Shown: positions 1 to 7,108 of the stretch, piece by piece
Layout: every line of letters starts with the position of its first letter
How positions within the stretch are numbered: position 1 is the first letter of the stretch
DNA from: Campylobacterales bacterium
GTDB lineage: Bacteria; Campylobacterota; Campylobacteria; Campylobacterales; Thiovulaceae
Reading direction: 5' to 3'
Length of the DNA stretch: 30,566 nt
NCBI GenBank assembly: GCA_012963895.1
Contig: DTUW01000178.1
Location: 4,434 to 34,999, forward strand
Position numbers and translations under genes: made by a program
The notes under the pieces: generated by a model
Told to the model about the DNA's origin: nothing
The model's input: only the letters and a program-made list of their open reading frames with translations
The model's database searches: none

Positions 1-275
1 ATAATTTCATCTTCTGAAAAGAATAGAAAAGAGTTTTTTATTTCTCGTCCCTTATTGTCTTGTCGTCCGCTATCAATATCTGTAATTAGTAAAAATAGCT
101 CATCGCTATCCAAAACTTTTCCTAAGATAATTGAAAACTCATCAGAGATAGGAAAATCGGCTATCTCCTCCATCTCCCAAAAATTTTTGTAACTTACTAA
201 AAAACTATTATCTGCTCCAATCTCAAACCATTGATAATCTTTGTCGAAACTCCTTGTATTTAGAAATATTCTCAT
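1..275 (-). CDS. Unrecognised protein, 5' part (runs off the left edge)
   Basis: Reading leftward from an ATG at 275, the frame stays open for 91 codons to the window edge, so this is the N-terminal part of a longer gene. The protein begins MRIFLNTRSFDKDYQWFEIG and has no signal peptide or membrane segment; it looks like a soluble, acidic cytoplasmic protein. An AAGG Shine-Dalgarno-like sequence lies about 7 bases before the ATG. It is divergent from mobA, with only 64 bases between the two starts, so the promoters must share that gap. I do not recognise the family, and no function can be given from this fragment. Confidence 0.7.
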   Translation of the reverse strand, partial: MRIFLNTRSFDKDYQWFEIGADNSFLVSYKNFWEMEEIADFPISDEFSIILGKVLDSDELFLLITDIDSGRQDNKGREIKNSFLFFSEDEI

Positions 276-339
276 ATTATTACCTTATAGAATTTATTCA
301 TATAAATTTTATACAAAAAATCTCAATATAGGAGTTGTA
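276..339. promoter_or_regulatory. Short divergent promoter region
   Basis: This AT-rich 64-base gap separates the leftward partial gene from mobA. TATACA at 310-315 could be a -10 element for mobA, and the same AT-rich block holds TATAAA-like sequences on the other strand. Precise start sites cannot be read from sequence. Confidence 0.4.
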
Positions 340-924
340 TTGAAAAAATATAGTATCCCTGCCGTTGTCTTTGCTGGTGGTAAGAGTAGTAGAATGGGCA
401 AAGATAAAAGCCTCCTACCGTTTGGAGGTTTTCCTACTCTGATTGAGTTCCAATTCAGTAAGTTGAAAAAGATTTTTAATAAGGTCTATATCTCTTGGAA
501 AAGTGAAAAAGTCGATTTGGGAAAAGATGTTTCTATTTTCGATATAGAGCCGAATATCTTTGCTCCAACTATTGGGTTACTTTCTATATTTGACAAGTTG
601 GAGAGTGAATATATTTTTATATTCAGTGTCGATGCTCCATTTTTTGGAGAGAGAGAGATTGGAAAAGTGATGGATACTTTTCAAAACCATATTGGTGAGT
701 ATGAGATATATATTCCTCAACATAGAGAGGGTTTAGAGCCTATGATAGGTATATATAGCAGGAAACTATATCCAAAGATTGCCCATATGGTTCAAGATGG
801 AAATCACAAATTGAAATCTCTAATTTCCAATTCCAAAGTTTTGAAAATTGACTTCGATGAGGTTGAACCATTTACTAATCTCAACTATTGGAATGAATAC
901 CAGAAGGCGAGGGATAGAATATAA
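340..924 (+). CDS. mobA: Molybdenum cofactor guanylyltransferase MobA
   Basis: MobA transfers GMP from GTP to molybdopterin in the cytoplasm, giving the MGD cofactor of DMSO-reductase-family enzymes. The nucleotidyltransferase signature is clear near the N-terminus: AGGKSSRMGKDK at residues 12-23, followed by a conserved LPFGG. A later VDAPFF segment corresponds to the metal-binding aspartate region. At 194 aa the length is normal for MobA. The frame is open from 241, but the start is placed at TTG 340 because AGGAG (330-334) sits five bases upstream and the family motif follows directly. The long version would add 33 hydrophobic residues foreign to the family and would overlap the divergent gene. 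A molybdoenzyme operon lies at 9050-15901, so a client enzyme is close by. Confidence 0.88.
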   Translation: MKKYSIPAVVFAGGKSSRMGKDKSLLPFGGFPTLIEFQFSKLKKIFNKVYISWKSEKVDLGKDVSIFDIEPNIFAPTIGLLSIFDKLESEYIFIFSVDAPFFGEREIGKVMDTFQNHIGEYEIYIPQHREGLEPMIGIYSRKLYPKIAHMVQDGNHKLKSLISNSKVLKIDFDEVEPFTNLNYWNEYQKARDRI

Positions 925-952
925 TTTTTCTAAAAATATTTGGAGTTTTTCA

Positions 953-2188
953 ATGGTTGAGTTTTTACAAAAGGCAAAAGAGAGTAGCCGGGTAGTTTCG
1001 CAACTTTCAGCAGGTGAAAAAGTGCAAATTTTGAATCGTATGGCTGATGCTCTATTGGAACATAAAGAGGCAATCATCAAAGAGAACCAAAAAGATTTGG
1101 AATATGCAAAAGAGAATAGATTATCTTCTGCTATGGTTGATAGACTTCTTCTAAATGAGAAGAGAATAGAGGGAATGGCTCAATCTCTTAGAGAAATTGC
1201 ATCTCTCCGCGAACCTGTCGGACGGATATTAGATGGTTGGGTAAATGATATAGGTTTAAGAATAGAAAAGGTATCTGTTCCAATAGGTGTAATTGGTATC
1301 ATCTACGAAAGTCGCCCTAATGTTACAAGCGACACTGCTGGACTCTGTTTCAAAAGTGGAAATGTGGCAATCCTCAAAGGTGGAAAAGAGGCGGAAAATA
1401 GTAATCGGATTATCGCCCTTATTCTCCAATCTGTATTGGAGGAGTTCGATTTACCAAAAGAGATAATATCCCTTCTACCTGATAGTTCCAGAGAGGGAGT
1501 AGCCCAACTCATAAAACAGGATAGATATGTAGATTTGATAATTCCGCGAGGTGGTGAAGGGCTTATCAGATTTGTAAATGAAAATGCAACTGTTCCAGTT
1601 GTAAAACACGATAAGGGGCTATGTCATACCTATATAGATAGAGATGCCGATTTGGAAAAGGCGGTAGAGATAGCTATCAATGCAAAGGTTCAGAGACCGG
1701 GGGTCTGTAATGCGATGGAGACTCTCTTAGTCGATTATCCGATAGCTGACGAGCTATTACCTCTTTTGAAAAAACGATTTGATGAGGTTGGAACTCAATT
1801 GAAAGGGTGTGGAGTAACCCAATCTATGATTGAAGTTGAGAAAGCCACAGAAAAGGATTACGACACTGAATATCTCGCAAATATCCTAAATGTGAAGGTT
1901 GTAAATGGAGTTTTCGAAGCCATCAACCATATTGAACGACACGGCTCTAAACATTCAGAGGCTATCGTTACAGAGAACTACACCACTGCCGAGAAGTTCC
2001 TAAATGAGGTTGATGCAAGTAGTGTATATGTAAATGCATCTACTCGATTTACAGATGGCGGAGTTTTCGGATTTGGGGCAGAAGTTGGAATATCAACCAA
2101 TAAGCTCCATGCAAGAGGTCCTATGGGTATAGATGATTTGACAACTTACAAATATAAGATATATGGACAGGGACATATCAGAAAATGA
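953..2188 (+). CDS. proA: Gamma-glutamyl phosphate reductase ProA
   Basis: ProA catalyses the NADPH-dependent reduction of gamma-glutamyl phosphate to glutamate semialdehyde, the second step of proline biosynthesis, in the cytoplasm. The 411-aa protein has the family hallmarks: YESRPNVTSDTAGLCFKSGN (119-138), the IPRGGEGLI region (197-205) and the catalytic cysteine in QRPGVCNAMETLL (Cys252). The frame is open from 848, but ATG 953 is chosen: it has TTTGGAG upstream, gives the usual family N-terminus and removes an overlap with mobA. The stop overlaps the carbonic anhydrase start by four bases, which suggests translational coupling. No proB is in the window. Confidence 0.95.
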   Translation: MVEFLQKAKESSRVVSQLSAGEKVQILNRMADALLEHKEAIIKENQKDLEYAKENRLSSAMVDRLLLNEKRIEGMAQSLREIASLREPVGRILDGWVNDIGLRIEKVSVPIGVIGIIYESRPNVTSDTAGLCFKSGNVAILKGGKEAENSNRIIALILQSVLEEFDLPKEIISLLPDSSREGVAQLIKQDRYVDLIIPRGGEGLIRFVNENATVPVVKHDKGLCHTYIDRDADLEKAVEIAINAKVQRPGVCNAMETLLVDYPIADELLPLLKKRFDEVGTQLKGCGVTQSMIEVEKATEKDYDTEYLANILNVKVVNGVFEAINHIERHGSKHSEAIVTENYTTAEKFLNEVDASSVYVNASTRFTDGGVFGFGAEVGISTNKLHARGPMGIDDLTTYKYKIYGQGHIRK

Positions 2189-2814
2189 GCCAACTTTTAG
2201 AAGGAAATCTCAATTTCCGAAAAAACACATTTCCAAAGTATGCAAAGGAATTTCTAAGGCTTGTCCAAGAGGGACAAACCCCTAAGGCTCTTCTAATAGG
2301 TTGTAGCGATTCAAGAGTTATCCCGGATTTGGTGCTAAATACCAAACCGGGCGACCTATTCATTGTTAGAAATGTTGGTAATTTTGTCCCTCCATATAGT
2401 CTAAGTGAAGATTTTCATGCTACTGCTTCGGCTCTTGAATATGGGGTATCTGTTCTAAATGTTTCAGAAATTATTATTCTCGGACACACCCATTGCGGGG
2501 CTTGTGCCACTCTCCACTCTCCTGAAAAGGTCTCCAATCTACCTCATCTAAAAAAGTGGTTGAAACTTGGTGAAGTGGCTAAAACGAATGCTATTGCCAC
2601 TAAGAAACAGGGAGAAGAACTCCTAAGAGCAACAGAAAGGTTTTCCCTAATTACCCAACTTGACAATCTCCTAACATATCCAGAGATAAAAAAGAGAGTT
2701 GAAAATGGCTCTCTCCACCTTCACGGCTGGATATTTGACATCGAAACAGGAGCGATAGAGTTCTACGATTCTGAATTGGGTAAGTTCCTGCCTCTCGATA
2801 GTGCAACAGAATGA
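2185..2814 (+). CDS. Beta-class carbonic anhydrase
   Basis: This enzyme interconverts CO2 and bicarbonate using a zinc ion. The zinc and active-site residues of the beta class are all visible: Cys40, Asp42 and Arg44 in GCSDSR, and His101 and Cys104 in GHTHCGAC. The length (209 aa) is typical, and with no signal peptide it should be cytoplasmic. In a carbon-fixing or capnophilic campylobacterote it would supply CO2 or bicarbonate for carboxylases; that role is inferred. Its ATG overlaps the proA stop (ATGA), and its own stop overlaps the next start in the same way, so the three genes form one tight translational unit. Confidence 0.93.
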   Translation: MSQLLEGNLNFRKNTFPKYAKEFLRLVQEGQTPKALLIGCSDSRVIPDLVLNTKPGDLFIVRNVGNFVPPYSLSEDFHATASALEYGVSVLNVSEIIILGHTHCGACATLHSPEKVSNLPHLKKWLKLGEVAKTNAIATKKQGEELLRATERFSLITQLDNLLTYPEIKKRVENGSLHLHGWIFDIETGAIEFYDSELGKFLPLDSATE

Positions 2815-3296
2815 AAAGAGGTTTTACACTAGTTGAGGTTCTGGTAGCTGTTCTTATCATTTCTGTTGTAGGTGTTGCCCTTCTCAAAATGAGAGGGGAT
2901 ATGGTTCGCTCTCTAAGCTTAGTAGATAGTCGTATGAAGGTAAATAGGTTTAGCAGTTTCATATTTGGAAAGGTCTCCAAAAAGTTACATGGGAAAAATT
3001 TGGAGGTCTATGAGTATGTTAAAGAGAGATACAATATTAAAGATGACGACCTAATCCACTATCTCAAAAGTGCCAAATATGAATATAGACAAGATGAGAT
3101 ATATTTTCTCCACTTTGGAGAGAATAGCGATAGTGGAGAAGATGGAGAGATGGCAGATAGTCTAGTCATGGATACCCCTTCTGATAAAGAAGTTAGCGAT
3201 GAGGTGAAAAGGGAGGGGGTATTGGTCGAGAGGGTTATGATAAGAGATGAGAATAATAATTCTACCTCTATATATCACTTCTCTTTTTTGAAGTAA
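2811..3296 (+). CDS. Type IV pilin-like / pseudopilin protein with prepilin leader
   Basis: The N-terminus MKRGFTLVEVLVAVLIISVV is a class III prepilin leader: a short basic stretch, the G-F cleavage site for prepilin peptidase PilD, Glu at mature position 5 and a hydrophobic helix of about 20 residues. The remainder of the 161-aa protein is charged, with an acidic low-complexity patch (ENSDSGEDGEMADS), and does not look like a major pilin. It is probably a minor pseudopilin of a type II secretion or type IV pilus-like system. No other pilus or secretion genes are present, so it is an orphan here, translationally coupled to the carbonic anhydrase. Confidence 0.8.
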   Translation: MKRGFTLVEVLVAVLIISVVGVALLKMRGDMVRSLSLVDSRMKVNRFSSFIFGKVSKKLHGKNLEVYEYVKERYNIKDDDLIHYLKSAKYEYRQDEIYFLHFGENSDSGEDGEMADSLVMDTPSDKEVSDEVKREGVLVERVMIRDENNNSTSIYHFSFLK

Positions 3297-3352
3297 GAAT
3301 TAATTAGCTACCAATACTCATTGGAACTCTCTAATTTTAAGAAAATATTATC

Positions 3353-3358
3353 TACAAT
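3353..3358 (+). promoter_or_regulatory. Candidate -10 element upstream of the haem protein-nifS-nifU cluster
   Basis: TACAAT at 3353-3358 lies 27 bases before the ATG of the next gene, in the 89-base gap after the pseudopilin gene. There is no good -35 match, which is usual for this group. The ATG at 3386 is preceded by AAGGAGGT (3370-3377) at an eight-base spacing, a near-perfect ribosome binding site. The gap shows no terminator hairpin. Confidence 0.45.
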
Positions 3359-3385
3359 GCTCACAAATCAAGGAGGTTTGCAGAT

Positions 3386-3955
3386 ATGAAAAAAACAATA
3401 TTTGCCTTAGCACTTCTTGGAACTCTCTACGGAGAAGATTTTCAAGAGATTTTTAAGATAGGACAGAAGGGAGCTAAAACTCTTTTAACCACTCTTAAAA
3501 GTGAGATGAAGAAGCAGATAAAAGAGAATGGAATTGAAGGAGCGGCTCAATTTTGTGCATTCAATGCGATGGTTCTAACTCATAAAGTTAATCAGGAACT
3601 TGGGGAAAATGTTTCAGTGAAACGGATTTCTACTAAATATAGAAATCCTATGAATAAGCCTAATGAGAGTGAAGCAAAGATTCTATTTATGTTGGAGAAT
3701 ACCAACTCTCCTGTTCTTACAAAAGTTGAGAGAAAAGGAGAAGAGGATAAAGAGATATACAAATTCTACCAGCCTCTACGAATTAAACCGGTCTGCTTGA
3801 AATGTCATGGAACTGCCGAAGATATACCAGAAGGGGTTAGAGACACTATCCACAAAATCTATCCAGAAGACAAGGCGACTGGTTACAAACTCGGCGACCT
3901 ACGAGGTGCTATCGTTGTAACGATAGAGAGAGATAAAGAGAAAGAAGAGAAATAG
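3386..3955 (+). CDS. Exported c-type haem protein, Tll0287-like/DUF3365 domain
   Basis: A signal peptide (residues 1 to about 16, hydrophobic core FALALLGTLYG) directs this 189-aa protein to the periplasm. It contains one haem-c attachment motif, Cys137-Leu-Lys-Cys140-His141. The closing pattern YKLGDLRGAIVVTI (167-180) is typical of the Tll0287-like (DUF3365) sensory fold, a PAS-like haem domain often found in the periplasmic part of signalling proteins. Here the domain stands alone, without a kinase or methyl-accepting part, so it may be a redox or ligand sensor or a small electron carrier. It ends eight bases before nifS and is probably co-transcribed with it. The domain call is fairly secure; the role is not known. 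Confidence 0.8.
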   Translation: MKKTIFALALLGTLYGEDFQEIFKIGQKGAKTLLTTLKSEMKKQIKENGIEGAAQFCAFNAMVLTHKVNQELGENVSVKRISTKYRNPMNKPNESEAKILFMLENTNSPVLTKVERKGEEDKEIYKFYQPLRIKPVCLKCHGTAEDIPEGVRDTIHKIYPEDKATGYKLGDLRGAIVVTIERDKEKEEK

Positions 3956-3963
3956 GAGTAACT

Positions 3964-5151
3964 TTGAGAAGAGTATATATGGATAATAATGCAACTACTA
4001 AGGTTGCTGATGAGGTTGTAGAGGCGATGAAGCCCTATTTCACAGAGATGTATGGAAATCCAAACTCCCTCCATACATTTGGGCGAGAGGTTCATCCGGG
4101 AGTAGCAAAAGCGATAGACCAAGTCTATTCTGCAATCAATGCGAATGATGATGACGATGTGATATTTACCTCTTGTGCTACTGAGAGCAATAACTGGATA
4201 TTGAAATCTGTTTGGCTCGACCTCATCAAGAATGGAAACAAGAACCATATCATTACCACCGATGTGGAACATCCATCGATTTTAGCTACTTGCAAATTTT
4301 TGGAAAGTCAAGGGGTTGAGATAACCTATTTACCCGTAAATAGTCAAGGTTCTATATCGGTAGAAGATGTCAAAAGTGCAGTTAGAGAAGATACTGCCCT
4401 AATCTCTGTAATGATGGCTAATAATGAAACGGGGGCAATCTTTCCAATAAAAGAGATAGGAGAGATAGCAAAAGAGAGAGATATTCTATTTCATACTGAT
4501 GCAGTCCAAGCAGTTGGAAAAATCCCGGTAGATGTTCAAGATTTGGGAGTTGATTTCCTTTCAATGTCGGCTCATAAGTTTCATGGACCAAAAGGGATAG
4601 GAGCATTGTATATTAGAAAAGGAAAGAGAATTACCCCTCTATTTCACGGCGGAAGTCAGATGGGCGGACACCGCTCAGGAACTCTAAATACCCCTTACAT
4701 CGTTGGAATGGGTAAAGCGATAGAGATGGCTATCCAATCCCTTCCAAAGATGGATAGTGAAGTTCGAAAACTGAGAGACAAATTAGAAGATGCACTATTG
4801 GAGATACCTGATACCTTTGTGGTTGGAGAGAGAGACCAGAGAACCCCTAACACTATCCTAATATCTGTAAAAGGGGTAGAGGGTGAAGGTATGTTATGGG
4901 ATTTGGATAAACGATTTGGAATAGCTGCCGCTACCGGTTCAGCTTGTGCTTCTGAGGATTTGGAGGCAAACCCGGTTTTAGAAGCTATTGGAGCAGAAAA
5001 AGATTTGGCACATACCGCTATCCGCCTATCTCTTTCGAGATATACAACAGAGGACGAGGTGGATTATGTGATTGAAAAATTTAGAGCGAGTGTAGAGAGA
5101 CTAAGAGCAATTAGTAGCTCTTACTCAAAAGTTAAACCTCAAAATATATAG
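3964..5151 (+). CDS. nifS: Cysteine desulfurase NifS
   Basis: NifS is a PLP enzyme that removes sulfur from cysteine and passes it to the NifU scaffold for Fe-S cluster assembly. The PLP-binding lysine is Lys205 in SAHKFHGPKG, His103 lies in TDVEHPS, and the sulfur-accepting Cys328 is in TGSACAS. The length of 395 aa is normal. The start is taken at TTG 3964, because AGGAG at 3954-3958 is five bases upstream; ATG 3979, in frame, would be too far from it. In Campylobacterota NifS/NifU is the general Fe-S system, so the pair is not evidence of nitrogen fixation. nifU follows after eight bases. Confidence 0.93.
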   Translation: MRRVYMDNNATTKVADEVVEAMKPYFTEMYGNPNSLHTFGREVHPGVAKAIDQVYSAINANDDDDVIFTSCATESNNWILKSVWLDLIKNGNKNHIITTDVEHPSILATCKFLESQGVEITYLPVNSQGSISVEDVKSAVREDTALISVMMANNETGAIFPIKEIGEIAKERDILFHTDAVQAVGKIPVDVQDLGVDFLSMSAHKFHGPKGIGALYIRKGKRITPLFHGGSQMGGHRSGTLNTPYIVGMGKAIEMAIQSLPKMDSEVRKLRDKLEDALLEIPDTFVVGERDQRTPNTILISVKGVEGEGMLWDLDKRFGIAAATGSACASEDLEANPVLEAIGAEKDLAHTAIRLSLSRYTTEDEVDYVIEKFRASVERLRAISSSYSKVKPQNI

Positions 5152-5159
5152 GAGTTCAT

Positions 5160-6983
5160 ATGGGAAAAGCTGATATTTTTGGAGAGGCACTCTGGGACCA
5201 ATATTCCAGCAAAGTTGCCGATAGAATGAACAACCCAAGACACATGGGAGAGATTACAGAAGAAGAGGCAAAAGAGAGAGGCGGAAAACTTATCGTAGCC
5301 GATTACGGGGCTGAAAGTTGTGGAGATGCTGTCCGTCTCTTCTGGTTAGTCGATGAGAAGACAGATAAGATAGTAGATGCCAAATTCAAATCCTTTGGGT
5401 GTGGAACAGCTATCGCCAGTTCAGATATGATGGCTGAACTCTGTATAGGTAAAACAGTAGATGAAGCGGTGAAAATTACCAATTTAGATGTTGAAATGGC
5501 TCTTAGAGATGACCCAGATGTTCCAGCTGTTCCAGGTCAAAAGATGCATTGTTCACCATATTTCATGCCTGTCCAAACTCCAAAAGGAAAAGTCGAAATA
5601 GGCAAAATTCAGCCGGGTGATGAGGTAGCTGTATATACAGCTAACGGAATAGTAAATTCCAAAGTAAAAAGAGTAATTAGCTACAAAACTCATAAAAGTA
5701 ATTTGGTTCGTCTCTATTTGAAGACCGCCAATGGTGGAGTTCCGGGCTTCTATGTCTTCACAAAAGACCACCAGCTATTAGACAATCAAGGTAATTGGGT
5801 TTTTGTTGAAGACCTGAAAAATGGTGATATTGTCTCTCATGTCCATGAAAGCGAATTAGACATGCAATATGCCAAACTTGGAAAACCGAGAGGTAGCTCT
5901 AAGGGTGAGAAAAACTCTCTTGAAGCTAAATATGAAGAGTATTTCAAAAGTCGAAATTTACCTATTAGATTTGTAGGTGATGGCTCTTTTTGGAGATGGA
6001 ATGGTGATAGAAGTTCTTCTATGAATCCAGATTTTGTTTTTGAAAATGAAAACAAAGTCGTAGAGGTTACAACTTCTAAATTACCATTTAGAGATTTTGA
6101 GCAATACAAGAGAGAGAGGGTAGAGAGTTTCGCTGAAATAGGCTTTGATTGCTATGTAATAGATGATATGAACTTTGATGAGGTCGATTTCAATAATTGG
6201 ACTCACAATGGATATATTGTCTCACCTTATAGAGATTTGGAAGGGGTTCATGAATTGACTCCAAGAGATTGGGGAACAATCGAGAGAAACGGCTATAAGA
6301 TTGAGATAGATGAAAATGACATGGTAACTGTCTATACTCTTGAAGTGGAGCATGAAGCTCATAACTATATTCAAAATGGAGTTATCTCTAAAAACTGCTC
6401 AGTTATGGCTTACGATGTTATTAAAGAGGCGGCAGCGATATATAAAGGGGTTGATGCAGATTCCTTTGAAAGAGAAATTATTGTATGTGAGTGTGCTAGG
6501 GTCTCTCTTGCCACTATCAAAGAGGTAATTAGACTAAATGACTTGAAGACAGTTGAAGAGATAACCGATTATACAAAAGCGGGGGCATTCTGTAAATCGT
6601 GTATCAAACCGGGAGGACACGAAGAGAGAGAATATTACCTAGTCGATATTCTCAAAGAGGTGAGAGCCGAAATGGAGCAAGAGAAGTTGCAACAGGCAGT
6701 TGAAGCCTCTTCTAGTGGTAACTTTGAGGAGATGACCACCGTCCAAAGATTGAAGGCTATTGAACAGGTAATAGATGAATCGATTAGACAATTCCTAATA
6801 GCTGATGGAGGTAATTTGGAGATTATCGATATTAGAGATAGCCAAGATGGATATATAGATGTCTATATCCGCTATCTAGGAGCTTGTTCTACTTGTGCCA
6901 CCTCCACTACCGGCACTCTCTATGCGATTGAAACAGAGCTAAAACGGGCTTTATCCGATAGAATTCGAGTTCTGCCAATATAG
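5160..6983 (+). CDS. nifU: Fe-S cluster scaffold NifU interrupted by an in-frame intein
   Basis: The 607-aa precursor consists of a 325-aa NifU and a 282-aa intein (residues 131-412). The host protein has three domains. The first is the IscU-like scaffold with cluster cysteines Cys54 (ESCGDA), Cys81 (FGCGTA) and, after the intein, Cys413 (CSVMAYD). The second is a BFD-type [2Fe-2S] domain with Cys443, Cys445, Cys478 and Cys481. The third is a C-terminal Nfu domain with CSTC (Cys576, Cys579). It builds Fe-S clusters in the cytoplasm from sulfide supplied by NifS. Without splicing, the third scaffold cysteine would be separated from the first two by about 280 residues, so splicing should be needed for a functional scaffold domain. 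It lies in an operon with nifS, with AGGAG just before the ATG. Confidence 0.93.
   Translation: MGKADIFGEALWDQYSSKVADRMNNPRHMGEITEEEAKERGGKLIVADYGAESCGDAVRLFWLVDEKTDKIVDAKFKSFGCGTAIASSDMMAELCIGKTVDEAVKITNLDVEMALRDDPDVPAVPGQKMHCSPYFMPVQTPKGKVEIGKIQPGDEVAVYTANGIVNSKVKRVISYKTHKSNLVRLYLKTANGGVPGFYVFTKDHQLLDNQGNWVFVEDLKNGDIVSHVHESELDMQYAKLGKPRGSSKGEKNSLEAKYEEYFKSRNLPIRFVGDGSFWRWNGDRSSSMNPDFVFENENKVVEVTTSKLPFRDFEQYKRERVESFAEIGFDCYVIDDMNFDEVDFNNWTHNGYIVSPYRDLEGVHELTPRDWGTIERNGYKIEIDENDMVTVYTLEVEHEAHNYIQNGVISKNCSVMAYDVIKEAAAIYKGVDADSFEREIIVCECARVSLATIKEVIRLNDLKTVEEITDYTKAGAFCKSCIKPGGHEEREYYLVDILKEVRAEMEQEKLQQAVEASSSGNFEEMTTVQRLKAIEQVIDESIRQFLIADGGNLEIIDIRDSQDGYIDVYIRYLGACSTCATSTTGTLYAIETELKRALSDRIRVLPI
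5550..6395 (+). mobile_element. NifU intein (282 aa) with a putative PD-(D/E)xK nuclease domain
   Basis: The insert starts at Cys131, directly after MH, and ends with Asn412, directly before Cys413, so both extein halves join as KMH-CSVMAYD. Splicing motifs are present: block A with Cys131 and later IQPGDEV; block B with TKDHQLL (Thr201 and His204); block F with TLEVEHEAHNYI; and block G with NGVISKN. The penultimate residue is Lys411, where most inteins have His. The middle region (about 250-345) is not a LAGLIDADG nuclease. It contains a Glu-rich helix (around Glu255), Asn-Pro290-Asp291-Phe, then Glu302 in KVVEVTT, followed by a helix and a GFDCYVID strand. That order resembles the PD-(D/E)xK/Vsr-like nuclease fold. 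Boundaries are confident; the nuclease call is tentative. Confidence 0.88.
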
Positions 6984-6985
6984 TT

Positions 6986-7001
6986 GGGAGGATTTCCTCC
7001 C
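6986..7001 (+). terminator. Weak hairpin after nifU
   Basis: GGGAGG (6986-6991) and CCTCCC (6996-7001) can pair around a four-base ATTT loop, starting three bases after the nifU stop. It is followed by a C- and T-rich stretch rather than a clean T run, so termination would be inefficient if it happens at all. Confidence 0.35.
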
Positions 7002-7078
7002 CCCCTCCCCAATTTCTCCACAACTTTTCCCAAATTTTCCCAACTTCTCTCAATTTCCATTTTTCTACTCTGTTGAAG

Positions 7079-7084
7079 TATAAT
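7079..7084 (+). promoter_or_regulatory. -10 element of the fapA-like gene
   Basis: A perfect TATAAT (7079-7084) lies 24 bases before the ATG at 7109, following a pyrimidine-rich stretch. This suggests a sigma-70 start site around 7091 and a short leader. No -35 consensus is evident. Confidence 0.6.
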
Positions 7085-7108
7085 TTATAAAAATAGAAGA
7101 GTTAGACC

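Noticed and set aside
241..339. Upstream extension of mobA
   Set aside because: The extra 33 residues overlap the divergent gene and precede the true family N-terminus; TTG 340 has AGGAG at the right spacing.
848..952. Upstream extension of proA
   Set aside because: It would overlap mobA and adds residues absent from the family; ATG 953 has its own ribosome binding site.
3964..6983. nifS-nifU as evidence for nitrogen fixation
   Set aside because: In Campylobacterota this pair is the general Fe-S assembly system, and no nitrogenase gene is present in the window.
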